DNA of 64,000 nt from an uncultured Acetatifactor sp. (GTDB lineage Bacteria > Bacillota > Clostridia > Lachnospirales > Lachnospiraceae), in assembly GCA_910585615.1 (NCBI GenBank), contig CAJUFO010000003.1:1-64000 (forward strand). The letters are read 5' to 3'. The stretch's first letter is position 1. Each line of letters opens with the position of its first letter. Both the position numbers and the translations under genes were made by a program. Below, one piece after another: positions 34,293 to 42,780 of the stretch. The notes under the pieces were generated by a model. The model did no database searches, had not been told where the DNA came from, and worked only from the letters and a program-made list of their open reading frames with translations.

Positions 34293-34676
34293 ATGGCGCA
34301 ACAGATATCCGATGCCGAGCTTGAAATCATGAAAATCGTGTGGGCAAACCCCGAGGAGGTGACTCTGTTCTCCTATATCATGGAGGGGCTGGCGGCCAGG
34401 GGCAAGCACTGTCAGAAGAACACACTGATCGTGCTGCTGTCGAGGCTGATGAACAAGGGCTTTCTCGGCGCCAGGAAAATCGGACGCCGCAACGAATATA
34501 CCGCGCTTGTCTCCGAGGCGGAGTACCAGACGGCGCAGACGAAGAACTTCCTGGATAAAATCTATGAGGGGAGCGCCAAAGGCCTGGTCTCCAACCTGAT
34601 TTTGGGCGACCTGCTAGCAGAGGAGGAATACGAAGAACTGAAAAGGCTGCTGGAGGAAGGGAGAGGACGATCATGA
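34293..34676 (+). CDS. BlaI/MecI-family repressor
   Basis: 127 residues: winged-helix domain (ISDAELEIMKIVWANPEEVT, KNTLIVLLSRLMNKGFLGARK) and a C-terminal dimerisation helix region. These repressors are inactivated when the paired M56 metalloprotease senses a signal, classically beta-lactams. ATG 34293 has GGAGGG six bases upstream; the in-frame start at 34242 falls inside the promoter. The gene overlaps the downstream protease gene by four bases (ATGA). It most likely represses its own promoter through the dyads at 34223-34279. Confidence 0.92.
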   Translation: MAQQISDAELEIMKIVWANPEEVTLFSYIMEGLAARGKHCQKNTLIVLLSRLMNKGFLGARKIGRRNEYTALVSEAEYQTAQTKNFLDKIYEGSAKGLVSNLILGDLLAEEEYEELKRLLEEGRGRS

Positions 34677-36820
34677 ACCAGATTTTGAAACTCTTCCTGT
34701 CCATGTCTTTTTCCGGCAGTCTGCTCATATTGTTCCTGCTTTTGGGAAAAAGATTCCTGAAAGACAAAATCAATCGACAGTGGCAGTATTACATCTGGGC
34801 CGTTGTGGTTTTGCGGCTGCTGCTCCCTTTCGGGCCGGAGGCAAGCCTGCTGGGAAGAACCTATCAGGCTGTGGACCGTGCCGTCGCCCGGACCGTCCCG
34901 CTGCGGCAACAGTCCCTGCCGGATGCTCCGGAAAGCGTTCCGGCCCCTGCCGCGGGGAGAGGAACGGATAATGTGCATGGGGACAGCCCGGCAGGCGATT
35001 TTGCAGCGTTCCACCCGTTTCAGGACATTGGGACGCTGCTGATGGACCACATCTGGCTGGTCTGGCTGATGGCCGCGCTGGGGCTGATGATACGAAAGGC
35101 GACCATCTACCAGGGCTTTATACGGTATATCAAAGCCGGTTCCGTCCCTGTTTCTGATATGGAAATGCTGGACCGGCTTTCCATGGCGGCGGAGCAGGCA
35201 TCCGTAAAAAGGCCCATTGATTTATGGGTCAATCCACTGGTCTCTTCTCCGTTGCTGATCGGTTTTTTCCGTCCATGTATCGTACTGCCAGGTACAGATG
35301 TTTCTGAAAAGAATTTTCAGTACATCCTCATGCATGAGCTGACGCACTATAGGCGGCGGGATATGTTCTACAAATGGCTGGTGCAGTTTACGGTCTGTCT
35401 GCACTGGTTCAACCCGCTTGTCCATCTGATGGGCCGGGAGATTACAAGAGCGTGCGAATTTTCCTGCGATGAAGCTGTCCTGGCCAGAATGGGATACGAA
35501 AACGCACAGGATTATGGGCAGACCCTGCTGGACGCCATGGCGGCGGTCTGGAGATACCGGGAAAACCCGGGAGCCGTCACGTTAAGCGAAAACAAACGGC
35601 TGTTGAAAGAGAGGTTGAGCGCTATCGTGAATTTCAGGGAGAAGTCAAAGGCGATGCGGTTTCTGACGGGGGCGCTGACGCTGTTGGTGATATCCGGGGC
35701 GGCTTTCATCGGCGTTTATCCCGTTGTCCAGGCAGGCAGTCCCGAGGGCGGCAATCCGGCGGCATATGATTCACAGGCAGTCAGTCCCCGGGCGGAAAAG
35801 GGCGGGCAGGGGGACATGGATGGGGTCGGCATCCAGTATTCTCAGATGGCGGAGAAGGGCTATGAAGCGTACAGCCTGCCGTTGTTTCAATTGGCGTTCT
35901 GCAGGCTGGACGAGGCGGAACAGGGCGAGTGGCTGGACAGGATTTACGCGGATGGGGAGATCGCGTTCATGGGGGCCGCTGTCGCTGTGGCGGAGGAGGA
36001 CTGCGCCGCAATCCGGAATTTGGCAGAGCGGATATATGAGGATGGGGAGATTGCTTTTTTCTCCGTGCTGGCACCGCACATGAGCGAGGAGACATTGCTG
36101 GCCTGGCTGGACAGGGCCCTGGAGGACGGGGACATATCTTTCCAGTCCGTCCTGTTTGATGCCCTGGATCGGGACGAGGAATATGACGAGCTGAAGGAAG
36201 CGCAGGAGGAAGCATGGGACGAAGCGCAGGCGGCGGAATACCGGGCGGCAGGCGTTACAATGGACGGAAAGGATTATTACTACCGGGAGCAGCTTGTGGA
36301 CATCTTTTTGGATATGCGCCCCGGCAAAGCCTTTTACACGCTGAGTATGAATCCGGAGGGAACCGTCAATATCAGGATCCTGCGCAATGATGAGAATGAA
36401 ATCACAGGCGTTGCCTATATGACGGAGGCGGAAGTGGCGGAGCTGCTGGGAGAGAGCGGGGAGGATTCGGACGATGAAGCCGATGCGGAAACCATCCCTG
36501 TGGATTTGGATACCATAGCGGCCGGGGAGTCTGTCTGCCTGGGGGAATACACGCTGGCCTTTGGGGACCGGATCAGGTATGATATTTTAGCGGAGACAGG
36601 AACGGGAATGACAGTCTTCTTCGACAGGGGCGAGAAGAACACGGTATACTGGGCCGCGCACAATCTGCGGCAGGAGGATGAACCGCTGAAATGTAGCGCG
36701 GAGTTTACCGTTGAGCCTCCGATAAAGCCCGGAACTTTTAAACTGTACATCCAGGCCACGTACGACACGCTGGAGGAGGTGAAAGGCAGTATTTCCATTG
36801 TGCCGGCAGACGCGTCCTGA
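34673..36820 (+). CDS. BlaR1/MecR1-like M56 metalloprotease with long outer domain
   Basis: 715 residues. N-terminal transmembrane helices (about 10-28, 32-52, 115-135), the M56 zinc site HELTH (221-225) with downstream E in ACEFSCDEAVL, and a further membrane helix (about 325-345). The C-terminal 360 residues are extracytoplasmic and do not resemble the penicillin-binding sensor of BlaR1; they contain repeated short units of EDGEIAFMGA / EDGEIAFFSV / EDGDISFQSV type followed by a lipocalin-like or beta-sandwich end. The sensed ligand is therefore probably not a beta-lactam. It is coupled to the BlaI-type gene and should cleave it on activation. The next gene is 200 bases away beyond a terminator. 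Confidence 0.88.
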   Translation: MNQILKLFLSMSFSGSLLILFLLLGKRFLKDKINRQWQYYIWAVVVLRLLLPFGPEASLLGRTYQAVDRAVARTVPLRQQSLPDAPESVPAPAAGRGTDNVHGDSPAGDFAAFHPFQDIGTLLMDHIWLVWLMAALGLMIRKATIYQGFIRYIKAGSVPVSDMEMLDRLSMAAEQASVKRPIDLWVNPLVSSPLLIGFFRPCIVLPGTDVSEKNFQYILMHELTHYRRRDMFYKWLVQFTVCLHWFNPLVHLMGREITRACEFSCDEAVLARMGYENAQDYGQTLLDAMAAVWRYRENPGAVTLSENKRLLKERLSAIVNFREKSKAMRFLTGALTLLVISGAAFIGVYPVVQAGSPEGGNPAAYDSQAVSPRAEKGGQGDMDGVGIQYSQMAEKGYEAYSLPLFQLAFCRLDEAEQGEWLDRIYADGEIAFMGAAVAVAEEDCAAIRNLAERIYEDGEIAFFSVLAPHMSEETLLAWLDRALEDGDISFQSVLFDALDRDEEYDELKEAQEEAWDEAQAAEYRAAGVTMDGKDYYYREQLVDIFLDMRPGKAFYTLSMNPEGTVNIRILRNDENEITGVAYMTEAEVAELLGESGEDSDDEADAETIPVDLDTIAAGESVCLGEYTLAFGDRIRYDILAETGTGMTVFFDRGEKNTVYWAAHNLRQEDEPLKCSAEFTVEPPIKPGTFKLYIQATYDTLEEVKGSISIVPADAS

Positions 36821-36857
36821 GTTATATGTAAGACTATCTGTAATAGCCGTCATAAAA

Positions 36858-36904
36858 GAAGCCGCCCAGTGGGATTTCCCGGGGCGGCTTCCGGGTTTGT
36901 TTTT
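36858..36904 (+). terminator. Terminator of the BlaI-M56 operon
   Basis: GAAGCCGCCC / GGGCGGCTTC stem with additional internal pairing, then GGGTTTGTTTTT. Confidence 0.85.
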
Positions 36905-37033
36905 GAAATTGTGGTTTTTGAAATTGTATGCAGATTATCATTGTAATGGCTCGGATAATCCGTTATACTAGGAAATACAGAGGACGGATGGATGGCGAGG
37001 TTCCGGGCAGGGATTTTGCGGAAGGAGGCGCTT

Positions 37034-37586
37034 ATGGAATGGAATAATAGCATTCCACGGACAGTGGGTATCGGGATACAGGATTTCGCAAAGGTGGTCA
37101 CAAACAATTCTGATCCGGGAGGGCAGCCCGAAGCTCAAGACAGTGATGGAAGGGCTGTTGCAGGGAAGGACTTTCCGTACCCTGCTTGACGAGCAGGTTG
37201 TGTTCAGTGAGCTGAATCAGGGTGAGGAGGCGGTTTGGAGCCTGCTGCTCGCCAGCGGATATTTAAAAGCAGTACAGGCGGAGTTCAACACGGAATGCCT
37301 GGAGATGGAGTACGAGCTGAAGCTGACCAACCTGGAAATCCGCATCATGTTCCTGCATATGATCAGGGGGTGGTTCGGAGGCTGCCGCATGGAGCACAAT
37401 GCCTTTCTGCAGGCGCTGCTTTCCGAGCCAAAGGAGACTTTGGAGGACGCCGTCAGGTCGGCCTTGCAGCAGATTGAGGAGAAGCAGTATGAGACGGCTC
37501 TGCTAAGCAGAGGGATAGCGCCGGAACGAATCAGGAAATACGGCTTCGCCTTTGAGGGGAGCAGTGTGCTGATTGGGAAAGGGTAA
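37034..37586 (+). pseudogene. Doubly deleted AAA-ATPase-like/PD-(D/E)XK (DUF1703) gene
   Basis: ATG 37034 with a perfect GAAGGAGG site starts the family N-terminus (IPRTVGIGIQDFAKVVTNN). At about 37107 the sequence jumps frame into the family C-terminal half (ILIREGSPKLKTVMEGLLQG, DEQVVFSELNQGEEAVWSLL), losing the whole ATPase core. A second in-frame deletion removes most of the nuclease domain between FLQALLS and the end, which keeps TLEDAVRSALQQIEEKQYET and RIRKYGFAFEG. Intact relatives run to over 500 residues and are abundant in Lachnospiraceae and Bacteroidetes with unknown function. No catalytic site survives, so this is a relic. Confidence 0.85.
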
Positions 37587-37699
37587 TCAGAAAAAGACAA
37601 CCTGGCTATGCAGAGAGTGATTGAGAGGCTCGGCTTTACCAGGTGTGGACTTGATATATGAAAGGAAGTGAAAAGTCGGGCCGCCCCGCCCGCTGAGGA

Positions 37700-38263
37700 A
37701 TGCTGGATATCGTACAGGATAAAATCAGGATAAGAACCATGGCTTCCGATGATGCCGTTGTGCTGCTCAAATGGATGACGGATATGCGCGTGCTGGAGTT
37801 CTATGAGGGGAGAGACAAGAGATATACGCCGGAACTGATACAGGAAGATTTTTTTAGGCGTGATGAAGAAGGTGACGGAAATGTGATAAAAGCCATACTG
37901 GAATACGATGGCAAGCCCATTGGATATGGGCAGATATATAGCATCACAGGTGAAGCCTACGAAGAATACGGATATGAGAACCGAAATGAGACCGTATACG
38001 GCATCGACCAGTTCATCGGGGAGCCAGATTATTGGAACAGAGGAATCGGGACGGAGTACCTGAAGCTTGTCCTGAAGTTCCTGCGGGAAGAAAAGCGGGC
38101 TGATGCCGTCATCTTGGATCCACATCAGGATAACGCCAGGGCAATCAGATGTTATCAAAAGGCCGGTTTCCGCATCATAAAAAGCTTGCCGGAGCATGAG
38201 CTGCACGAAGGGAAGATGAGAGACTGTTATTTGATGGAGTATCGCTATGAGGACAAGGCATAA
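37700..38263 (+). CDS. AAC(6')-type aminoglycoside acetyltransferase (GNAT)
   Basis: 187 residues, full GNAT fold. It resembles the AAC(6') half of the bifunctional AAC(6')-Ie/APH(2'')-Ia enzyme of Gram-positives along its whole length: LKWMTDMRVLEFYEGRDKRY, VYGIDQFIGEPDYWNRGIGT, VILDPHQDNARAIRCYQKAG, LPEHELHEGK, CYLMEYRYED. Such enzymes acetylate the 6'-amino group of aminoglycosides; resistance is plausible but unproven, and many chromosomal homologues have other roles. A 12-codon reading frame (MKGSEKSGRPAR) ends four bases upstream of ATG 37700 and may couple translation. The gene overlaps an APH-like stump downstream, mirroring the bifunctional gene order. Confidence 0.85.
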   Translation: MLDIVQDKIRIRTMASDDAVVLLKWMTDMRVLEFYEGRDKRYTPELIQEDFFRRDEEGDGNVIKAILEYDGKPIGYGQIYSITGEAYEEYGYENRNETVYGIDQFIGEPDYWNRGIGTEYLKLVLKFLREEKRADAVILDPHQDNARAIRCYQKAGFRIIKSLPEHELHEGKMRDCYLMEYRYEDKA

Positions 38264-38453
38264 GGATGTGGAGGAAGTACGTTTCATCATAGAGGGCAGC
38301 TTTGAGCATTTACATGTCGATAACATCCGGTTTATGGGCCATGGGAATGACTGTGATGCATATGAGATAAACGGCAGTATGATATTTAAATTTCCAAATA
38401 TTGATTGGGATGAGGTTGAGCAGTATTTAAACAATATGTTGGAGAATTTGTAG
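38247..38453 (+). pseudogene. N-terminal stump of APH(2'')-like phosphotransferase
   Basis: 68 codons, overlapping the acetyltransferase end by 17 bases. Residues about 8-50 (EEVRFIIEGSFEHLHVDNIR, FMGHGNDCDAYEINGSMIFK) match the start of the kinase-like APH fold, which in the bifunctional AAC-APH enzyme follows the acetyltransferase directly. One extra base (TAAG for AAG) after codon 187 separates the two frames. After IFKFPN homology ends and the frame soon stops: the ATP- and aminoglycoside-binding domains are missing, replaced by an unrelated mobile-element fragment. It cannot be active. Confidence 0.75.
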
Positions 38454-38836
38454 AAATTGCTGAAAGCAAAGAAATCATATACATAGGCAATGATCTTCCT
38501 GATGAATACACAGGTTCCAATTATACGGCAAAGTTGAAAGGTGCTCTTGCAAAGGCAAAAGCAAATGCCACACAAGGAATTCCTGAAATCATAGAAATTG
38601 CCGAAAATAAGCGATTTCGGGAGAATCTAGCGAAAAAGCATGATAAAAATGCCAGGTTTGGATGGTATCGGTATGATTCTCGTTTTGCCCTTCCGATTTT
38701 TGATGACGATGGAGAGGTTTTGCGTTATAATGTGTTCTATGTGGAGATTGTCATAAGACATGCAGAGGATAGGAAGTTGTATTTATATGACATCATAAAC
38801 ATAAAAAAAGAAACGAGTACCCCGCTTGAGCAATAA
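38420..38836 (+). pseudogene. C-terminal fragment of mobile-element polyvalent (LPD3/MuF-like) protein
   Basis: The frame is open from 38420 to 38836 without a plausible start; the nominal TTG at 38534 is internal. The sequence IIYIGNDLPDEYTGSNYTAK, followed by KGALAKAKANATQGIPEIIE and GWYRYDSRFALPIFDDDGE, then YLYDIINIKKETSTPLEQ, closely matches the tail module of large phage MuF or conjugative-element polyvalent proteins in Clostridia (LPD3-like, name from memory). It is composed of mobile DNA joined directly to the APH stump, evidence for a past element excision or deletion. Confidence 0.7.
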
Positions 38837-38874
38837 AGCTGTACGGTTAAAAACTCATTTCTTTCTTTAATTAT

Positions 38875-40371
38875 ATGACAACTAAGGGAGAATGTCAAGA
38901 AAAAATGTATAATGAAATTGATTTCGATAAAATAGATATAGCTTTATGCCCGCCGATAGAGGAGCCCGCTAGGCAATACTACTTCATGGCGAAATGCCGC
39001 AAATGGGTAAGCGCTTTTACACAGAAAAACGGTCGTCCGCCCAAAGCCTGTGTGACTACCTTCGGTTGCCAGATGAACGCCCGGGACTCCGAGAAGCTCA
39101 TGGGCATCCTGGAGGTCATAGGTTATGTCCCTACCGACAGCGAGCAGGCGGACTTCGTCATCTACAACACCTGCACCGTCCGCGACAACGCCAATCAGCG
39201 CGTTTACGGCAGATTAGGAGAGCTGAACCGCTACAAAAAGCAGAACCCCCAAATGAGGATAGCCCTCTGCGGCTGCATGATGCAGGAGCCCACGGTCATC
39301 GAAAAACTGAAGAAAAGCTATTCCTTCATAGACCTGATCTTCGGCACCCACAATATCTATAAATTTGCCGAGCTCCTCTGGGCATCCTTCGAGACGGAGG
39401 GCATGCTGATTGACATCTGGGGGGAAACGGATAAAATCGTAGAAGACCTGCCGGTAGAGCGCAAATACCCCTTCAAGTCCGGCATAAACATCATGTTCGG
39501 CTGCAACAATTTCTGCAGCTACTGCATCGTCCCCTACGTAAGAGGCCGGGAGCGCAGTAGGCAGCCCAGGGAGATTCTCCGCGAGATAGAGCGCCTGGTG
39601 GCGGACGGCGTGGTGGAGGTGATGCTCCTGGGCCAGAACGTGAATTCCTACGGAAAAAATCTGAAGGAGCCCGTCACCTTCGCCCAGCTTTTGCGGGAGG
39701 TGGAGAAGATAGAGGGCCTGCGGCGCATCCGCTTCATGACCTCCCACCCCAAGGACCTGTCGGAGGAGCTGATAGAGGTCATGAAGCAGTCGAAGAAAAT
39801 CTGCCGCCACCTCCACCTGCCCCTGCAGTCCGGCTCCACCCGCATCCTGCAGCAGATGAACAGGCGCTACACCAAAGAGCAGTACCTGGAGCTGGCGGAG
39901 CGCATCCGCAGGGAGATACCGGATATCGCCATCACCACGGACATCATCGTGGGCTTCCCGGGGGAGACGCCGGAGGATCTGGAGGAGACCCTTGACGTGG
40001 TGCGCAGGGTGAAATACGACAATGCCTTTACCTTCATCTATTCCAAGCGCACAGGCACCCCCGCGGCGGCCATGGAGAACCAGGTGCCCCCGGAGCAGGT
40101 GAAGGAAGGCTTCGACAGGCTCCTGAAGCTGGTGCAGGAGACTGCCAGGGAGCAGGTGGCGAAATACCAGGGGCAGGTCATGGAGGCGCTGATCGAGGAA
40201 GTCAACGAGAGCGACGCATCCTTGGTCACCGGCAGGCTGTCCAACAACACCATCGTCCATTTGCCCGGGGACGCTTCCTTGATTGGGAAAATCGTACCGG
40301 TTTCGTTAGATGAATGCCATGGATTTTATTATATTGGGCATTGCATTTTGGACGAAACAGGTGCAGAATAG
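38875..40371 (+). CDS. miaB: tRNA-2-methylthio-N6-dimethylallyladenosine synthase MiaB
   Basis: 498 residues. UPF0004 domain with three cluster cysteines (TFGCQMNARDSE, YNTCTVRDNA, CGCMMQ), radical SAM domain with CNNFCSYCIVP, and a C-terminal TRAM domain. MiaB methylthiolates i6A37 in tRNAs reading UNN codons, so it needs a MiaA activity elsewhere in the genome. ATG 38875 has no ribosome site; the in-frame ATG 38905 (MYNEIDFDK) is also possible, and the first ten residues are dispensable by family comparison. The neighbouring gene, 26 bases downstream, is another predicted A37-modifying enzyme. Confidence 0.95.
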   Translation: MTTKGECQEKMYNEIDFDKIDIALCPPIEEPARQYYFMAKCRKWVSAFTQKNGRPPKACVTTFGCQMNARDSEKLMGILEVIGYVPTDSEQADFVIYNTCTVRDNANQRVYGRLGELNRYKKQNPQMRIALCGCMMQEPTVIEKLKKSYSFIDLIFGTHNIYKFAELLWASFETEGMLIDIWGETDKIVEDLPVERKYPFKSGINIMFGCNNFCSYCIVPYVRGRERSRQPREILREIERLVADGVVEVMLLGQNVNSYGKNLKEPVTFAQLLREVEKIEGLRRIRFMTSHPKDLSEELIEVMKQSKKICRHLHLPLQSGSTRILQQMNRRYTKEQYLELAERIRREIPDIAITTDIIVGFPGETPEDLEETLDVVRRVKYDNAFTFIYSKRTGTPAAAMENQVPPEQVKEGFDRLLKLVQETAREQVAKYQGQVMEALIEEVNESDASLVTGRLSNNTIVHLPGDASLIGKIVPVSLDECHGFYYIGHCILDETGAE

Positions 40372-40397
40372 AATAAACTGGAAAGTACAGGGACGGG

Positions 40398-41162
40398 ATG
40401 GAGATGACGGGACAGTTTGCAAGGACTCAGCTTCTGCTGGGAGAAGTGGCGATGGAGCGGCTGCGCAGGTCGAGAGTGGCCGTGTTCGGCATAGGCGGCG
40501 TGGGCGGGCATGTATGCGAGGCCCTTGCCCGCAGCGGCATCGGGGCATTTGACCTGGTGGATGACGACAGGGTAAGCCTGACGAACCTGAACCGGCAGAT
40601 CATCGCTACCACGAGCACCATTGGACGCTGCAAGGTGGACGTGATGCGGGAGCGCATCCTGGACATCAATCCGGAGGCAGAGGTTCGGGTATATCAATGC
40701 TTCTTCCTGCCGGAAAACGCCGCATCCTTTCCCTTCGAGGAATACGACTATGTAGTAGACGCGGTGGACACCGTCACCGCCAAGCTGGCGCTGGTCATGC
40801 GCGCAAAGGAAATCGGCATCCCCATCATCAGCAGCATGGGAGCCGGGAACAAGCTGGATGCCACCGCTTTCCGCGTGGCGGATATCTACGACACAAAGGT
40901 CTGCCCCCTGGCGAAGGTCATGCGCCGGGAGCTGAAGAAGCGGGGCGTGGAGAGCCTGAAAGTGGTATACTCGGAGGAGGTTCCCGTCAGCCCCGATGGA
41001 AACGCGATGGAAGCTTTGAGAGACGGCGAAAACCCGGCAGATACCCTGAACCGGGACGCAAGACGGCGCAGCATCCCCGGAAGCGTCGCCTTTGTACCCT
41101 CCGTGGCGGGGCTGATCATCGCGGGCGAGGTGATAAAGGATTTGTCAATGAAGCCGTTGTAG
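40398..41162 (+). CDS. tcdA: tRNA threonylcarbamoyladenosine dehydratase (TcdA-like)
   Basis: 254 residues of the ThiF/MoeB/E1-like fold: ATP-binding GIGGVGGHVCEALARSGIG, the R-finger stretch NLNRQI, DAVDTVTAKL and the later C in DTKVCPLAKVMRREL. TcdA converts t6A37 to its cyclic form in tRNAs reading ANN codons. It sits 26 bases after miaB, another A37 enzyme, and is probably co-transcribed. Two starts are close together: ATG 40398 and ATG 40404 (MTGQF); GGGATGGAG favours the second. Length equals the family norm. Confidence 0.9.
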   Translation: MEMTGQFARTQLLLGEVAMERLRRSRVAVFGIGGVGGHVCEALARSGIGAFDLVDDDRVSLTNLNRQIIATTSTIGRCKVDVMRERILDINPEAEVRVYQCFFLPENAASFPFEEYDYVVDAVDTVTAKLALVMRAKEIGIPIISSMGAGNKLDATAFRVADIYDTKVCPLAKVMRRELKKRGVESLKVVYSEEVPVSPDGNAMEALRDGENPADTLNRDARRRSIPGSVAFVPSVAGLIIAGEVIKDLSMKPL

Positions 41163-41177
41163 AAAGGAAGCTACAAT

Positions 41178-41480
41178 ATGAATGACAATGTATTTACACT
41201 AAATGATATTGTGAGCCTGGTAAAACCAATCGTAGAAAAGTATGGTGTGGAAGAGATGTACCTATTCGGATCTTATGCAAGGGGAGATGCTGATAAAGAC
41301 AGTGATTTAGATTTTCTCGTATTTGGTGGCGCGAATTTTAAGCTTACTATGATTTTTGCGCTTGCAGAAGAACTGCGCGAGGTACTGAAAAAGGAAGTGG
41401 ATGTCTTTGAAATTAGCGAAATCAATAGGGACAGCGATTTTTATCATACCATCATGAAAGAGAGGCTGCTTGTGGCATGA
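41178..41480 (+). CDS. MNT-type nucleotidyltransferase antitoxin, orphaned
   Basis: 100 residues: minimal nucleotidyltransferase with the GSYARGDADKDSDLDFLV signature (GSx10DxD) and a later catalytic-region aspartate in EVDVFEIS. MntA antitoxins AMPylate and silence HEPN ribonuclease toxins encoded immediately downstream. Here the stop overlaps the start of that partner (ATGA), but the partner is reduced to a scar (see 41477-41571). AGGAAG precedes ATG 41178. Without its toxin the protein may be a relic on the way out, or may act on another HEPN protein, such as one near the right edge of the window. Confidence 0.88.
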   Translation: MNDNVFTLNDIVSLVKPIVEKYGVEEMYLFGSYARGDADKDSDLDFLVFGGANFKLTMIFALAEELREVLKKEVDVFEISEINRDSDFYHTIMKERLLVA

Positions 41481-41571
41481 AGTATTCGGATCAACAGCGC
41501 GTTCAGAAGATATATAGGTTGTCTTTGAAGAATTGCCTGTTTTGATAGGCCAATTAAAAAAACTCGTATGA
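41477..41571 (+). pseudogene. HEPN toxin gene with internal deletion
   Basis: ATG 41477 begins a typical HEPN N-terminus (MKYSDQQRVQKIY). After about 13 codons, at roughly 41515-41521, the sequence jumps one frame into what reads as the protein's extreme C-terminus (VFEELPVLIGQLKKLV, stop 41569-41571). About 80-100 codons, including the RNase R-x4-6-H motif, are missing. The N-terminal frame runs on to a stop at about 41545. Confidence 0.75.
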
Positions 41572-41653
41572 ATATTTAGTCTGGCGTCCAAGGCAGAGAT
41601 TTTGCCAGGATGAACGAAACGAGAACATTCCATGCAGGACAAGGAGATACCCC

Positions 41654-42763
41654 ATGAAAGTAGTATTGCGGAATCTGACGAAAAAGTTCCCCAGCCGGGA
41701 CAAAAAGAACAAGACGGACGTGGTCGCCGTCAGCAACTTCAATTTTGAGATTCCGGATGGCAAGCTCATCGGATTGCTTGGCCCCTCCGGCTGCGGCAAG
41801 AGCACTACGCTGAACCTGATCAGCGGCCTGGAGAAGCCCACGGAGGGCCAGGTCTTCTTTGGGGAGGACGATGTCACCAACCTGCCGCCGGAGCACAGGG
41901 GCATCGGCCTGGTGTTCCAGAACTACGCCCTGTACCCTCACCTGACCGTCAGGCAGAACATCCTCTTTCCCCTGGAGAACCTGAAAGGCAAGGACAAGCT
42001 CTCCAAGGAAGAAATGCTGGAAAAAGCTACAGAAGCCGCAAAGCTGGTACAGATCGACGAGCTCATGGAGCGCAAGCCCGGAGAACTCTCCGGGGGCCAG
42101 CAGCAGCGTGTGGCAATCGCCAGGGCTCTGGTGAAGCGCCCCAAAGTGCTCCTCCTGGACGAGCCCCTCTCCAACCTGGACGCCCGCCTGCGGCTTCAGA
42201 CCAGGGAAGAAATCAAGCGGATCCAGAAAGAGACCGAAATCACCACCATCTTCGTCACCCATGACCAGGAGGAGGCCATGAGCATATCTGACATAATCGT
42301 AGTCATGAAGGACGGCACGGTACAGCAGATTGGCAGGCCCCAGGAGGTCTACGACAATCCGGCGAACCTGTTCGTGGCGAAATTCCTGGGGACTCCGCCC
42401 GTCAATATTTTCCAGGGACAGGTGAAGGACGGTCAGCTCGTCCTTGGCGGGGATGCCGTCCTGCCGGTAAAGGGAGCGCCGGACGGCCCTGTCCTCGCAG
42501 GCATCCGGCCCGAGGGCTTCCTGCTGCGCAAAAGCGGAGCCTTTCGGTGCCAGCTCGACAGTGTAGAGGTCATGGGGCGGGATATCAGCGTAGTGGCCTC
42601 TAACAAGGCTGCCATGTCGCCTATGATTCGGGCCATCATAGGCTCTGAAAATCTGGCGGAGGTATCTGTGGATGCCAGCCAGGTCAGCTTTGACCTGAAG
42701 CCGAACAAGGTGCTCCTCTTCGATAGGGAGACGGAAGAACGATTGCATTTTAACACAAAATAG
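41654..42763 (+). CDS. Sugar ABC importer ATPase (MsmX/UgpC type)
   Basis: 369 residues. Walker A GPSGCGKST, Q-loop region FQNYALYPHL, signature LSGGQQQRVAIARAL, Walker B VLLLDEPLSNLD, H-loop TIFVTHDQEEA, and a C-terminal TOBE/MalK-like domain. Such ATPases power CUT1 importers for oligosaccharides or glycerol-3-phosphate. It leads a four-gene operon with two permeases and a binding lipoprotein, whereas MsmX is often encoded alone and shared. ATG 41654 follows AGGAGATACCCC. The gene starts just past the decayed toxin remnant. Confidence 0.92.
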   Translation: MKVVLRNLTKKFPSRDKKNKTDVVAVSNFNFEIPDGKLIGLLGPSGCGKSTTLNLISGLEKPTEGQVFFGEDDVTNLPPEHRGIGLVFQNYALYPHLTVRQNILFPLENLKGKDKLSKEEMLEKATEAAKLVQIDELMERKPGELSGGQQQRVAIARALVKRPKVLLLDEPLSNLDARLRLQTREEIKRIQKETEITTIFVTHDQEEAMSISDIIVVMKDGTVQQIGRPQEVYDNPANLFVAKFLGTPPVNIFQGQVKDGQLVLGGDAVLPVKGAPDGPVLAGIRPEGFLLRKSGAFRCQLDSVEVMGRDISVVASNKAAMSPMIRAIIGSENLAEVSVDASQVSFDLKPNKVLLFDRETEERLHFNTK

Positions 42764-42780
42764 CTGATGAGGGTGCGGAC

